From the NCBI GenBank assembly GCA_023079485.1, contig CM041086.1, forward strand, positions 12,904,401 through 12,968,400: a DNA stretch of 64,000 nt, written 5' to 3'. Position numbers and translations under genes: made by a program. Of the stretch, positions 13,671-31,100 are shown one piece after another. Origin of the DNA: Archilochus colubris (Eukaryota > Chordata > Aves > Apodiformes > Trochilidae). The notes under the pieces are model-generated. The model saw only the letters and a program-made list of their open reading frames with translations, was not told where the DNA came from and ran no database searches. How positions within the stretch are numbered: the stretch's first letter is position 1; every line of letters begins with the position of its first letter.

Positions 13671-15100
13671 CCAGGCCTACTGTGCTGCTCAGAACTCACC
13701 ATCAGAATAGCACTGTGCACTAAAAGATCATCCTGCTGTTATACTTCAGGACCTGTTTTAGTACTCTGGTTTTCTTGTAGAGGTCCAGCTATGGAGCAGC
13801 CCCATCCTGGTGTCATTTGATAGAACACCTTACACCCCGTGTGCATGTGGGGATGTGGCTCTGCCCTGCAGGACATGTCCCACCAGCCATGGTGTGTGTG
13901 ACCCAGCATCTGTGAAGTGTCTGTGCATGCCAGCCATGCTCCTGCCCCAGCTGCAGCAGCCTGGGCTCCACACAGGGTTTGCCTGTTGGTTTACAGAGGT
14001 TTTGTGTGTGTTTTTGTACCATTTATGTCCCTGCTTAGTGAAAATAAGGAAATCTTGGAAACTGCTTGATTTGGCCAGGTCACAGTGGGATGAGGCAGTG
14101 ACAGGTTGCAGGAACAGTCTGTGACTGTGAAGAGAGCTTTGCAAAAAGATTTGGGGTAATTTTAAGGCCAGCCTTGCACCTAGAACTCAATGTTGGTGTA
14201 CCCTGCAGCTTGCAGTATCTCTCTGGATGGGATTGCTCAGGTCTGCTGCAGGGGGGCTTCATGTTGGGTTTCTTCTCAGAGAAGAAATGGAAGCATTGAG
14301 ACCAAAAATGGTGGAGACCAGATGTGGTGGCATGTGCATCACACTGATGCTGTAAGTGCTTTTGGCTCTCGAATCAACCTGTCCAGTGAACATGTTTCTG
14401 TTTTGCCTCAGTTTCCCCATCTGCACAATGCAGGTATTAATACTGAGACATCTGAGTTGTATGAATAAGGAGATGTGACTTGTGAGTGTGTCAGGAAGGA
14501 ACAGATTTCTGAAGAGTGCCCTTGTCCAAGTGTATCTGTTTTTGTTTTTTTTTTTACTAATGTTGTATTTCTAAGTAGATTTTAGATTGAGTGATAGGTG
14601 CATACGAATGTCTGAGCATCTTTTCACACCTGCTAAGAGTCAAGTGTCAAAAGTTTGTAACACCTTTGTATTGTAATGTCTTCCTACAACCTATATAAAT
14701 CACCAACCTTTATCAACCAACCTCTGCTTTGCCTAATCACATCTCCGCATGAGAAAGCCCCCAAAAGGCAACACTAAAATGTTTTGAGACAGCACTGCAG
14801 CGAAGTTCCTCGGACGTGGATCAGGAACACGTCCAGGGGTGTGTGGTCCTGAGGAACCGGTTCAGAGCAAGAGCTCTGGGGTTGGTGACATTGGACGGAG
14901 GGTGCAGCCGTGGGGGGTTCGTGGTGGGGACTGCGTCTGGCTGAGCATCCCGTCACAGCTGAGCTCAGCGCCGGGGCTGGCGGAGGGAACCCCGATGGTC
15001 CTTGGAGCTCCGTGACTCGCACCGCAGGAGTACCGGAGGAGGGGCTGCGGTTCGGTGAGGCTGAGCCGTCAGACTCTTCGCCTCCCCCGTCCCGCCCCAA
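13671..15100. other. Intergenic region between SLC25A43 and SLC25A5
   Basis: No gene is seen. Composition changes from AT-rich to CpG-rich at about 14,780, where the SLC25A5 CpG island begins. The long open frames on both strands from 14,770 to 16,030 are low-complexity products of GC-rich DNA (proline, arginine and glycine rich) and are not supported as genes. Confidence 0.7.
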
Positions 15101-15130
15101 ACCACCTCCGTGCTCTGCCCCGCTGCTCTG

Positions 15131-15195
15131 CGGGCTGTCCCTGCGCGCTGTCCCTGCGCGCTGTCCCTGCGCGCTGTCCCTGCGGGCTGTCCCTG
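15131..15195. repeat. Five-copy 13-bp GC-rich tandem repeat upstream of SLC25A5
   Basis: Five contiguous 13-bp units of the form CGSGCTGTCCCTG. The three central copies are identical (CGCGCTGTCCCTG), and the outer two differ only by GG for GC at one position. The array lies about 320 bp upstream of the SLC25A5 TATA box, inside the CpG island. Confidence 0.95.
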
Positions 15196-15429
15196 CGATG
15201 CCAGCGGGTGGCGTGGAGGGGATGCTGGTTCGGAAGGCCCCATCACTGCCACCACTGCTGCCCGGTGCCGGGCCGGACAGCTCCGACCCTGGCGGCGGGG
15301 CCTGGTGGGGGGACCCCATCCCGGGTGTGCTGTCCGGACACCGGGAATGTGGCTCCGTGTGCCACCCCGGGACCCCATCGCCCCCCGCTCCCCCCGACGC
15401 CTCCCGCGGCGTCCCCGATCCGCTGCGGC

Positions 15430-15600
15430 GGCCACGCCCCCCTCCTGCCGCAGCCAATGGGCGAGCTGGACGCGGCGGCGCCGACCGCCCCCGGCCACGT
15501 GCCCCCCGCCGCCCTTATATAAGGCGGCCATTTCAGCCGCCCGCCGCGCCGCTTCCCCCCGCCTCGTCTGGGTTCGCCTCGTCCGCCGCCTCCTCCCGCC
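15430..15600 (+). promoter_or_regulatory. SLC25A5: SLC25A5 core promoter and 5' UTR
   Basis: A CpG-island promoter with a real TATA box: TATATAAG at 15516-15523. A CCAAT box is at 15454-15458 (AGCCAATGGG), GC-box-like CCACGCCCCC lies just upstream of it (15432-15441), and a CACGTG E-box is at 15496-15501. A GGCGGCCATTT sequence directly downstream of TATA resembles a YY1 site on the reverse strand. From the TATA position, transcription should start near 15,545-15,555, giving a 5' UTR of about 50 nt that ends CCCGCCATG. A TATA box is known for mammalian ANT2. The start-site estimate is inference. Confidence 0.85.
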
Positions 15601-17328
<1,728 letters not shown>

Positions 17329-17570
17329 GCTGTTTCTTGTCACCTGGCATGTTGTTATATGTAGCCTGTGACCGTTAACGGACTCGTTGGAAACCACCTG
17401 TAGTTACTAAACTGTGAGGGCTGATGTTCATACAGGTTGGCATGGGGCAGGGGTGACTGCCTGCCCTGTCTTTATCAAATTATTTCTCCTGATGGGACCA
17501 CCAGGGTTTCTATTTGGGTCATTCCTGCTTAAAGGGTACAAAGAAATAAAAATTTGAAACCAACTTTCTT
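17329..17570 (+). other. SLC25A5: SLC25A5 3' UTR with poly(A) signal
   Basis: A short 3' UTR with a canonical AATAAA at 17545-17550, followed by a T/GT-rich stretch. Cleavage is expected near 17,565-17,570. Confidence 0.85.
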
Positions 17571-18660
17571 TCCTTGTCTCACATTTCTTCTTGCAGCAGC
17601 TGCAGCATGAGGGGAGTGGGGGGGTCTCTGCATTGGCTGTAGAGAGGAAGGAAGACAAACCCCCTCCATCCTGCACATCTTGTTACCTGCTAACTACCTG
17701 TGGCCTTTGGCAGGTAAACAGGCTGCCAGGGAAGCTGTGTTGTGTTTAATCCCCAATGGAAGCCAGTACTTGGGGCTGGAATGGCACTGGCAGCAAGAAG
17801 ATCTCACCTAGCTGGCCTCCCTGAGACCTGATAACCAGAGATGCACAGGTTGTGTGCCTCTGGCCCTGTCTGCTACCCAGGGTTGATGAAACTTTGTTTT
17901 GAAAGTGCCAAGTGCCAAAACCCTCTGCAAAACACATTTCTCCCCACAATGCTGAGCACCTGGGGGGCTGGAGAAACATCTAAGGATTATTTGCTGCTCT
18001 CTGGGGGAGCAGAGCTGGCATTATGTAGTCTGGGTTAGAATTTAGGCATGTTAAAACCCAGCCAGAGAACCTGAGTGCAGGTAATTGCTGTTTTTCTGTA
18101 GAGCCCCTGGCTAGCCTTGCCTTGCAGATGTGCAGTGGGGATGTAGTAGCTTCTGTGCTAGGGCTGTGCTTTCCAGGCAGGGAGCCACATCCCTGGGCTC
18201 ATCCTTTACCCCTGGAAGTTAAGCTTGTTCCAGCTCCAAATTCAGAGGGAAGAGGGAAATTCCTTCATGCTGCTTGTGCGATTTGGGGAAAACACTGCAA
18301 GGTGGCCAACCTGTGTGGCTTGGCTTTTATGCAGACATCTCCCTAGATCTATGAGCTGCTCAAGAGAAGCTGTCTGAGGAGCTGAGGTGGTGATTGGATG
18401 CTCTCCTGGTTCTCTGCCTTTGAGATCATTGTGTCTTTCCTCACTACCCTCAAGGCTTTGGTCTTTTCTGGCTGTCCAGGCCTGCTCAGAGTGGTTGATC
18501 TCAATCACTGGAAGCAATCTCAACCCCTGTCCTAAGCATAAACTATACCCAGTGTTGCAATGGGTAGTAGTTGTTTTTGGTGAAATTTAAGTGGGGCAGC
18601 CAAGCATGAGAGTACAGCACAGTCCTGCCACGACTGGCATTGGCATATGTGGGTCCCTGT

Positions 18661-18708
18661 GAGTGTGTGTGTGTGTGTTTGAGTGTGAGTGTGTGTGTGT
18701 GGGGGGGG
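18661..18708. repeat. (GT)n microsatellite ending in a G-run
   Basis: Two interrupted blocks of alternating GT (separated by TTTGAGTGTGA) followed by eight consecutive G residues. Potential Z-DNA-type sequence; likely polymorphic. Confidence 0.93.
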
Positions 18709-19153
18709 ATGTGGTCTCATGCCACGCTGTTGGAACTGAGAGCTGTTGCTGATGGTTTTCAGCTGCCCCAGTATCCTGCAGTCTGAGATGCAGTGGAATA
18801 AAAAGGAGCTCCAAGTTTCCCTGTGGGAATTGGAGCAGTGCCACCCAAGCTGTGGGCAGCCTGCTGGGGGTTATGGGCAGGGGACTGCACCACAGGGCAG
18901 CCTAACCAGGAGCCCTCTCCTACTGCACAAATGCCAGTTAATTAATGACAGGCTCTTGGCTCTTGCTGCTTCCTGCTGCTAAGCTCTCCTGGATTTCGAG
19001 GGCTATTCTGAAATGGTGCTGGTGCTGAGGATGGGGCATCCTTTCCTCTGCAGGGGATGCATGGCCAGGCTGTTGGCATAAGGAGGTAGGTGCATTGTTT
19101 CATTCTCCATATGGTGGTGGTGACCAAAGCTCTGAGCTGGGCTGGTCAAGCCC

Positions 19154-19180
19154 AAGAACTTACAAGACTTGTAAGTTCTT
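19154..19180. repeat. Perfect 27-bp palindrome (13-bp arms, 1-bp centre)
   Basis: The left arm AAGAACTTACAAG (19154-19166) is the exact reverse complement of the right arm CTTGTAAGTTCTT (19168-19180), with a single A between. The symmetry stops at the outer bases. It lies in intergenic DNA about 500 bp left of the orphan CpG-rich patch. Confidence 0.97.
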
Positions 19181-19679
19181 AGACCTACAACATTTTGCCC
19201 TGATGTAGCATGCAGGGCTGGCAACAAGGGAAATGGGTGGTAGCTACCCACAGTCTGCTGCTTTTGGGACTTGGGAAACAAGCATGTGTTTCACAGCTTG
19301 TTTTATTTAGCTCCTGTGCACAGGACGTGGGGCAGAGCCCTCAGAGGGTTTTCCCTGCTCTCTGCTGCTGGGGAGAACAGGCGGGGCTTCTCCTGCCCCC
19401 CCCTGGGAGCAGCTTTATCCAGGGAAGCCAGTCTGGGGGTTCGGCTGCTGCTTTTTCCTGCCAGAGAAGCACTCTGCAGAGGGATTAAGGGCTTTGTTTT
19501 TGCGGGGAAACGAAGGCACCGGAAGGTGACTGGGACAAGGCAGCGAGCTGAGTGCTGCCCCTCCAGAACAAGTGTTTTGTCCGCCAGACCACAGTGCCCC
19601 AAGGGCAACAGGGGCAGGGATAAATTTCCCTTTTAAACACGATTCTCTTGGGGGCAGTACTGGACATACCGTACAGCAC

Positions 19680-19860
19680 GGTTTTCTCCTCGGGAGCTGT
19701 CCCCGTCCCGGTGCATCCCGTCCCTTTGCTGGCGGGGAGGGGTGGGCGAGCGAGCGAGCGCCTCTGACGCCGCTTTCGTCTTGGCCCCTCTCCCGGCGGC
19801 CGCAAATCCCGGGATTAGAAGGCGTTGACGCAGCCCGGCTGCACAGGGGATCCCGTGAAA
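19680..19860. promoter_or_regulatory. Orphan CpG-rich patch (possible promoter or enhancer)
   Basis: A local cluster of CpG dinucleotides, including GCGAGCGAGCGAGCG, CGGCGGCCGC and TGACGCC/TGACGC elements, stands out from CpG-poor flanks. No coding exon of a known gene starts here. A possible splice donor (CAG/GTGATG) follows near 19,880 on the plus strand. Whether it is transcribed cannot be told from sequence. Confidence 0.45.
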
Positions 19861-19921
19861 GCCTTGGAACACGGCCAGGGCAGGTGATGACTGCTGCTGG
19901 AGGTTTGGACTGGCTCCCTGT

Positions 19922-20022
19922 AGGCAGTGGGGCTGCGGGATGGGGCTGTGGGATGGAGTTGTGGGGTCGGGCTGCTGGGTGGGGCTGAACGATGGAGCTG
20001 CAGGATGGAGCTGCCTTCGCTC
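19922..20022. repeat. Degenerate GGCTG/GGATGG tandem repeat
   Basis: About six to eight imperfect copies of a 10-20-bp unit related to GGCTGYGGGATGGAG. Copies vary in length and sequence, so this is an old minisatellite rather than a young array. Confidence 0.6.
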
Positions 20023-22900
20023 CCCCCAGCTCTGCGGGGCCGGGCCAGGGGCTGCAGGGACCACCCGTGGCCAGGAGGTTTGGGTGCCTGGCAGGGGCAA
20101 ATGTCCCCTTCCCAGGGGGGCTGGGGGTTCTAATAGCAGTAAAGATGGGTGCGGGGCTCGGGGGCTTGGTCTGGGTGGTGGGAGGGAGGTGTGATGGCTG
20201 AGGTGCCCCTTCTGCTGGAGAGGGGTGCAGGGCCAGGCAGCGATTCGGGGGGACAGCTCCCATCTCACTCCATGTCCAGGCTGTGCTGTGGGAATGACAC
20301 TGGAGCATGGTGGCTGGGGTGTCCCAGGGGTGGCAGGGAAACGGATGAGCAGGCAAACACAGGCAGGAGAGAACCTTCATCCACCTGGTGTGGGCAGGGA
20401 GCTGAAGCTCAGAGTGGACCTTGGCAGGCAGGCAGCCCCAGGCTCACTCTGTCTGCGTGAGGCCACATTTCCACCTCATGTTTCTCCTTTAACATCTCTG
20501 CCTTCAGAGTGCCACTGGAGCCAAACCTCCTCCAAGCTATGCCCAGTTCTGGGTCAGCTCTGTGCAGGGACTGAGCATGGGAAAGCTCAGGATACCTCAG
20601 CTGGGGGAAAAGCAGCAGAAACCAGTTATGTTTCATGGAGTAAACCTGCTACTGAGGAAACGGGCTTGGCTGGAAGCTTTCTCCAGTACACACTGCCTGT
20701 ATCTCACCAGGCCATGTCAAGGACCTGAATCCTGAAAGGTCAGTGTGGTGCCAGCTCATCCCTTCCACCTTCCCCTTCAGCAGTTGTTGGGCCACCCCAA
20801 GCTGTGTCTCTGGGCCTTGGATGGAGCCCTTACTCCCATGTCCTTGTCACTGTGGGCCAGACATGGCCCCAGCATCCTCCATGCTCTAGAAGGGCAAGAA
20901 ATGATGCTATGGGTGATGCAGGGTAAAATCAGTTGTTCCCAGCAGGGTGTGTTGAACCCAACCCACCTGTGGGACTGAATCTGCTGGTGTCTGTTCATAC
21001 TAATTTTCCCCACTGGATGTCCAAAGCAGAGGGGTCAGGCTAAAGCCAGAGCAAGAGCTAAAGCCCTTGGGGACACAGCCTCTAGGGATACATCCCCATT
21101 TCTGCACACCCTGGTGCTATCCTGAGCTGCTTGAGGCTGGGAGGGAAGAGCAGTTTTGGGCACACAGCCCTTAGGAGCTGCCAAGACCCACAGCATGAAG
21201 GAGGTCCTGGGAGGTGACATCCCACCAGATGTTTGCTGGTTGTCACTGTCTGGTTCTGGGCAGTGTTTTTCTGACTGTCAAGCCAGGAAAGCTTGCCTTG
21301 AATTCCCCTAAAAAACCCCAGCATGCTGTGGCCACCTAGGTTCGTAAGAGCTCCTCAGCAGAGAGCTGCAAGGCTTCCTTCCCCATCCCTCGAAGCCCAG
21401 TCCTGCAGTCTTTAAAAAAGGCCATAATTTTTGTTTTATAATTGTAAATACCTTGATGTTGCAGCACCCTGTGGACCTTTGGGACTCACGGTAACATCAG
21501 CAAACCACACTAAAGAAACAAACTGAGGTAAGTCTGGACATGTGTAGCATTTTTTGTATAGATCCTCTCCTCCACTTTTATTTCACACACTTTGTTACTC
21601 TGCATTACCTCCACATTTTATAGATTTATAGAAACTAATATTGGCTTTTATGGTAACACAAAATCTGACTTTTCTTTGCCCCAAACACTGCTGCAGATTA
21701 CCCAGTTGCTACCAGAGTGTGGGAAACTGCAGAATGTCTAGTGCCACCTATTCTAATAAGATATTTAATCAAGTATTTGAACTGGGTGCCTCTGATTCCT
21801 GTTCCTATTTCAGATCTAGAAATGAATAACCCAACTTGATTTAAATTTTTGTGAACTGAAACTAGTTAGGCTAAGAAATAAACAGTTAATAATGAATTGA
21901 ATCAGATTTGCTGTGTTGGGAGTTGTTTGCCAGTGACTGCATAACTAAGTGTACTACAAGTATCTCAGGGACTGCTGGTGTAAAAACTTAGGTCCTCCCC
22001 TTTCAAATGTGTCTGTGAGCAAGTCCTGAGCCAAACCAGGCAGATCTCTAATGACAAGAGTGGAAAGGCAATGACTGAGCATGGGTCAGTGTCCTGAAAG
22101 CTGTTACAGGAGTGTTTTGTGCTCTGAACACAGCCTCGAGGCTGGGGGTGTGCAGCTGAGGGAGCTGATGGCACTGGGTAACTGCTGCTTTGGGCAACTT
22201 GTGTTGAGCTGTGCACTCACCATATTTTCTTTGTGCCTCACCAACCTGCAAAGTTGGTCCCAGTCCCAGCTGGCAGCCCCTTCACTGCCTCACATCAGCT
22301 GAAGCCCTGCATCTTGTCACTCCTGACCTTAACTCTGACTGTAAATGGCACTACCCTTGTTCTGGGTGTCACCTGAGGCAGAACCAGACTTTTGTCCTTT
22401 ATGAAAACAGAAGATTAAGAAGTCTGCATCCCAGCAGACCTCACATGGCTCCAAACCTGTGTTCAAATGTTGGTCTTTGACTCCTGCTTGGAAGGCACTT
22501 CCTGATTTTTAGAGCTCCAGATCTCTGGAGCTTGGGTCCCCAAGGCTCTCTCCTGGCTGGACTGTGCTGTAACACTCTGAAAAGGGGTTTGTGTTGTTCT
22601 CTGGTTCCTGCCCTTCCCAAGTGTTACACACCCCCTTGGAACTGCTTAACTGAAGAGCCTTTGGATACAGGCTTCTGGAAATAGGCTCCAGATTAGCAGA
22701 TGATCAGCAGTGAACAAAATCAGCACTGCTGGAGTCAACCTGAACACGTGCTGAGGCATCCTGGCATTTAATCAGCACAGACAGATGCACCCCAGCCTGC
22801 CAGTTCTGGGGCAGAATTTGCTCCCTCCCTTACACCTTATTTTCCCAAAGAAAGGAAGGATACATCCTTAGGCTAAGAAGACCTGGGTCTTCCCAGTCAG

Positions 22901-24005
22901 GGTTATAAAGCCAGATGGAAAATTTTTATTGATTATAAGTCTCCATAATAATTATTTTATGGTGTAAAAAAGAGCATAGGATTTTAATTAAAATTCATAA
23001 CAGGGTATTTAATCCCAAACAAGCAACACAGACATGGGTTACAGTGCACTGTAACTATAAAACATTACTTCCCCAAAAAGGTACTTTACACACCAATTCT
23101 TAAATGCTGTCTTTATCCAAGTCCTCAGTGGTCAATGCACTCAAAACAATTTTTCCTTCTCCTTCACATTTTACAGCTCCAAATACTGAGACTGTTTCAC
23201 AGAACAGGTTAGTTCAGACATGCTGCTATTTCCTTTATATGATCACCAATCGTATCAGCAGCTTCCAAATATCTATTTGTACTCATCAGTGGTATCATGT
23301 GCAGGGAGTTTTTGTTTTCAGTAGTTTAAAATAGGGCTGGACTTCATGTTCTTGTATGAGGCAGTATCTGTTGGGACTGTAATTCTGTACAACTGTTGCT
23401 CTTCCAGTGCTCAGTAAGAGCTGCAGCCAAGCCAGCAGGGGATGCCTTTAGCAGCCTGGCTGCTGGGCAGTGTAAGCAGCAGTCCCTGAACCTTACATCC
23501 AGGTTGTTCCAGACTGTTGGAATGGCTGGAAATGTCTTTCAGACTGCTGTTTGTTTTGGACACATTTAAAGTAACAAAATGAACAACAGGCAGAGATCTT
23601 ACTTTTGTAACAATTTCTTTGTTGTACAGCTGACCTGTTGTCCCAATACACTTACGAAATCTTACACATTTGAAAACTACCAAAATAAAGAGACAGGTAT
23701 CTAAAGGTACACTGATCTCAGCAAGGAACTCAGCAAAGATTTTCCCAAAAGTAAATATTCTGTGTGGAACAGGTTGCTCCTAACACTGAGTCTGTAGAGA
23801 ACTGCAGTTTCAGTGAAGTCTCTTGGGCCACTGGAGTTATTAAAATCAGTGTCAGAGTATCACTTATGATAGAGAGGTACTCATTCTCCAAGCTGGTTGC
23901 AGCATATTGCCCTGGAAGGTTGTCTGTAACTTCTGCTTTGACAGATCTGCAGTAGCTCCTTGTAGCTTTCTTCTGTCTGCAAATGCCTAGCAGATGTGCA
24001 GCATT
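22901..24005 (-). other. STEEP1: STEEP1 3' UTR with poly(A) signal
   Basis: On the minus strand, AATAAA corresponds to TTTATT at 22925-22930, about 1.08 kb downstream of the stop codon. An ATTAAA is also present near 22,982. No other AATAAA on this strand was noticed between it and the stop, so this is the likely transcript end. Confidence 0.75.
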
Positions 24006-27820
<3,815 letters not shown>

Positions 27821-28199
27821 CGCCCACCGATGACGTAATACCTCCGCCGTACACCCCCGCCCGGTACAGACGTTGGTACCGCCCTCGCTCCCCCGCCCGC
27901 TTTAGGCGCCGCCTCTCGCCCCCGCCGCGCGGTGGTAGAGGCTGAGGGCTCCGCGGCATCCGGCTCCGCCCCCTCTCCCCGCGGCCGTTGGTACGATCCG
28001 GGGCGCCGGGCAGCGGGCGCAGGAGTCGGCGCAGCCCAGGGCGTCCCCCCCGCACCCGCCTCAGTGGTAGAGGCCGCGATCGCTCTCGATCCTCGGCGCC
28101 GCCGTTGCCTCAGTTGGATCTCGCTGCTGCTGCTGCTGTCTCTGGGCGCCCCGTGTTTCCTCTAATAGTGTATGAGTGATCTATAACCCTGAGCCCGCC
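27821..28199 (+). promoter_or_regulatory. UBE2A: UBE2A CpG-island promoter and 5' UTR
   Basis: Very CpG-rich and TATA-less. It has a CRE-like TGACGTAA at 27831-27838, several CCCCGCCC GC boxes, and two pairs of repeated motifs: GTTGGTAC at 27872-27879 and 27987-27994, and GTGGTAGAGGC at 27932-27942 and 28064-28074. A (GCT)n run near 28,124 is probably in the 5' UTR. The exact start site is not determinable. Confidence 0.7.
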
Positions 28200-31100
28200 A
28201 TGTCCACTCCGGCCCGTAGGCGCCTCATGCGGGACTTCAAGAGGTACCGAGGCCGCAGGCTGAGGGGGAAGGGGAAAGCGGGCGGGAGGAGGACGACAGG
28301 CCCGGCTCTACCGGGGGAGGAGGTGGGGGGGGAGGGGGGGCAGCACAACATGGCGGCGGGGTAGGGCGCGCTCCGCTGATTGCGTAGGGCCAGTTCTCGC
28401 TGGCTGCCTACGGGTTACGCTGTTTGCGCAGGGGCGTGTAGCTACCTGCCTGGGTTACGCGAAGTGCGTAAGGGCGGGCGGGGGGCACCGGGGGAAGGGG
28501 GGGGACGGAGGTGGCGGCGCCTCAGCCCCCCCTGTGCTCCCCAGGCTGCAGGAGGATCCCCCGGCCGGGGTGAGCGGGGCCCCCTCCGAGAACAACATCA
28601 TGGTGTGGAACGCCGTCATCTTCGGGTGAGTCGGGGGGCGGCGTGGGCCGCAGCCCCTCAGCCTCTGGGGAGGGGGTTTGGGGGGTGCTGAGGTGGCCTT
28701 GGGGTAACGCTCTGCTCTGCTTCTTCCCTCCTCTAGGCCCGAGGGGACCCCTTTCGAGGACGGTAAGTGCGCGGGCCTGGTGGTTGGGTTTCTCGGGGTG
28801 AGCTGCTGCGGTTTGACCCGGCCCTGGTGTGCCCCTGCCGTGGACTTTGCAACAGGTGTGGGGCTGGGGATGGAGAAGGGGCACGGGTGCGTGTTTACCT
28901 GACCACACGGCTGTCTGCTGCCCCCAGGACTTATGTAAATTATTTTCTTTTTTTCTTCTTACCCTGCTCCAAGAAGGGGGTGTAAATTTAAGTCGTTGTG
29001 TTGATTACAGAAACATAAAAATTAAATTATGGGGGCTTGCTTGTAATCACTAAATCTGACTGCCCTATGCCTAATTTATTGCACCATTTTAAGTGTCCCC
29101 AGGCTTTTCTGTTGTACCCTGGCTCATGTTTTTAGAGACATTTGCATTCTGGAGATCTGTCAGAAACCTGCCAGAACCATTGTAATTTGTTTTGAGTTCT
29201 GTTTTTTCTGATGCTGGAAGCATTTTACGATTGGAGTCCTAAAGTGAGTCAGCTGATGTCGGAACTGGGCTGAGTGAGGAACTTCAGAAGAGATTCTTTG
29301 TTGTTTTTTTTTTTCTTGGCACCTCACTCTGCAACTCTTGGTGTCATTCAGGGTTAAAGATTAAAAGAACTTGTTAGCTTTAAAAGCTGGCTAAATAGGT
29401 CCTCGTAACATACCTGTGTCTTAGTTTCTGTCTGATCTTACTGTCTTTTGTAGCTTTACTTAAAGAATACTTTGTGAAAACTTGTTAGATGTGAAATGTT
29501 GTCTAACTGAAACCAGTGAAGCATTTATTTTTAATTTTTTAAAGATACTTGCAGTGCAGTCTATAATTAATCATAGATCTTCATGACTCAGGTCAAAAGC
29601 ATATGAAGAATTCCTTAACTCTTGTGTACTTGGCAGACTGCTTATTCTCTCTCTATCCTCAGAGTTAGCACCTGTGGGCATGCCTGTAAAATTGCAGATT
29701 CTTTTTTTTTTTTTAATGTGAAGATTAAAGAATTTCAGGCCTAAGAAAACTCTGAAGACTCCAGTTACTTTTTTTAGTGTATTTGCTCAGTTAAGAAACT
29801 TGCTATAGTAGCTGCTTCAGAACTCTAACATCACATGATAGAACAGGTAGACTGAATGTATTCTGTTCTCTCTTCTTGTAAACCCTAAGGAAGGGCTCCC
29901 TTAAACTTCTGTGTGGGTTGACTGAGCTGTTTAGGTTCTTGGTGCTCTGAGGGATTCACTGTGTGGAGCAGAAGGCCATGTCCTTGCAGTGTGCTAAAAT
30001 ACAGGTTGATTCCATGTTCAGACTCTTCCAGGTCAGTGTGGGATTAAGAGATACCAAAAGGGCTTTTTCCCTGTGTTTCTATTCAGTTGCAGAAGGTGGG
30101 AGGCTGCTTTCAAGAGCCCTGGCATATTGATTTTTGTGCTTTCCACTCTGGCAGCAGTGTCTTTATCTTAGATACTCAGGACATGCTGCACTCACAGCAG
30201 TTTGAAGTCAAGACAGATGCTTGAGGCTGCTGCTGCTGCTGCCCTGCTGCTTTGGTTGATCCCATAGTATAATCTGTGTGTGTGATGGATTGCTCTTTTC
30301 ATAGCAAGTGTGTGTTTTCACAGTATGCACTCAAGAAAACAGATAAGTGTTGCAGGATATGCTTATCTGCTTTTCTCTGAGACATATCTTGCATCGTGCT
30401 AGATAACAAAATACTAAGTGGTGCCTAGAGATACAGATGTGTAAGTGTCTGGGCTTTGCTTTTCCATTCTTCCTTTTCCAGAGTAGCACAGTTCAGATAA
30501 TGGCAGTGGTGTTCTGATCCAGTTTAGCTTAGTGTAGGTAAAATTAATTTAACAGTACTGAGCTGTTAGTTTGGGCTTGTTTTGCAGGCCCTTGTAAATC
30601 AAAGGTAGAGTGGAGCTCTATAGTCCTTGGAAAGCCTTTGCAGGGCAGTGCTCTTCAGAAGTGCCTTTGTATTTTCATTTTTAGGCTCTGTCACTTCCTG
30701 GTGATGCTGTAAGACTTCAGATAACTTAAGTTATTGGGAAAGCAGCCTGTGAATTAATTTTTGTTGTTGAACTAGAGGTGTAGTAACTTGAACATCAGGA
30801 GAATTACAGTTCTTTATCCTCATTCTGGTGAGACCCTTCTCCAGTTTCAGCTCCCAAGGTTTCTCAGCTTTGTCTGACCTCCAGACCTTAAGTGCAATCA
30901 CATTTGTTTACTTGCTGTGCAGCATAATGCAGCTAACAACCCTCCTCCCCTCCACCCCCAGACCTTATAGGGTGTTTCCACAACCCACTGCACAGACTGA
31001 CTCGGCCTAGGAGCAACTGCTAATTTAGATGAGCAGCATAATTTCCATCTTCTGGTTTAAGAGCACTTGATTGCACGTGTCTGCAGGAGGACCCCGGGGA

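Larger units (their letters stand above)
17571..22900. other. Intergenic region between SLC25A5 and STEEP1
   Basis: No protein-coding gene is supported. It holds a GT microsatellite (18661-18708), a perfect 27-bp palindrome (19154-19180), a CpG-rich patch (about 19,680-19,860) and a degenerate GGCTG/GGATGG repeat (19,922-20,022). The open frames at 19.4-20.4 kb on both strands are proline- and serine-rich, lack family resemblance and look like GC-rich shadows. Confidence 0.65.

Noticed and set aside
19415..20380. A 321-codon open frame on the minus strand over the orphan CpG-rich patch
   Set aside because: Proline/serine/histidine-rich composition typical of GC-rich non-coding DNA. No domain, no clear Kozak, and competing open frames occur on the other strand.
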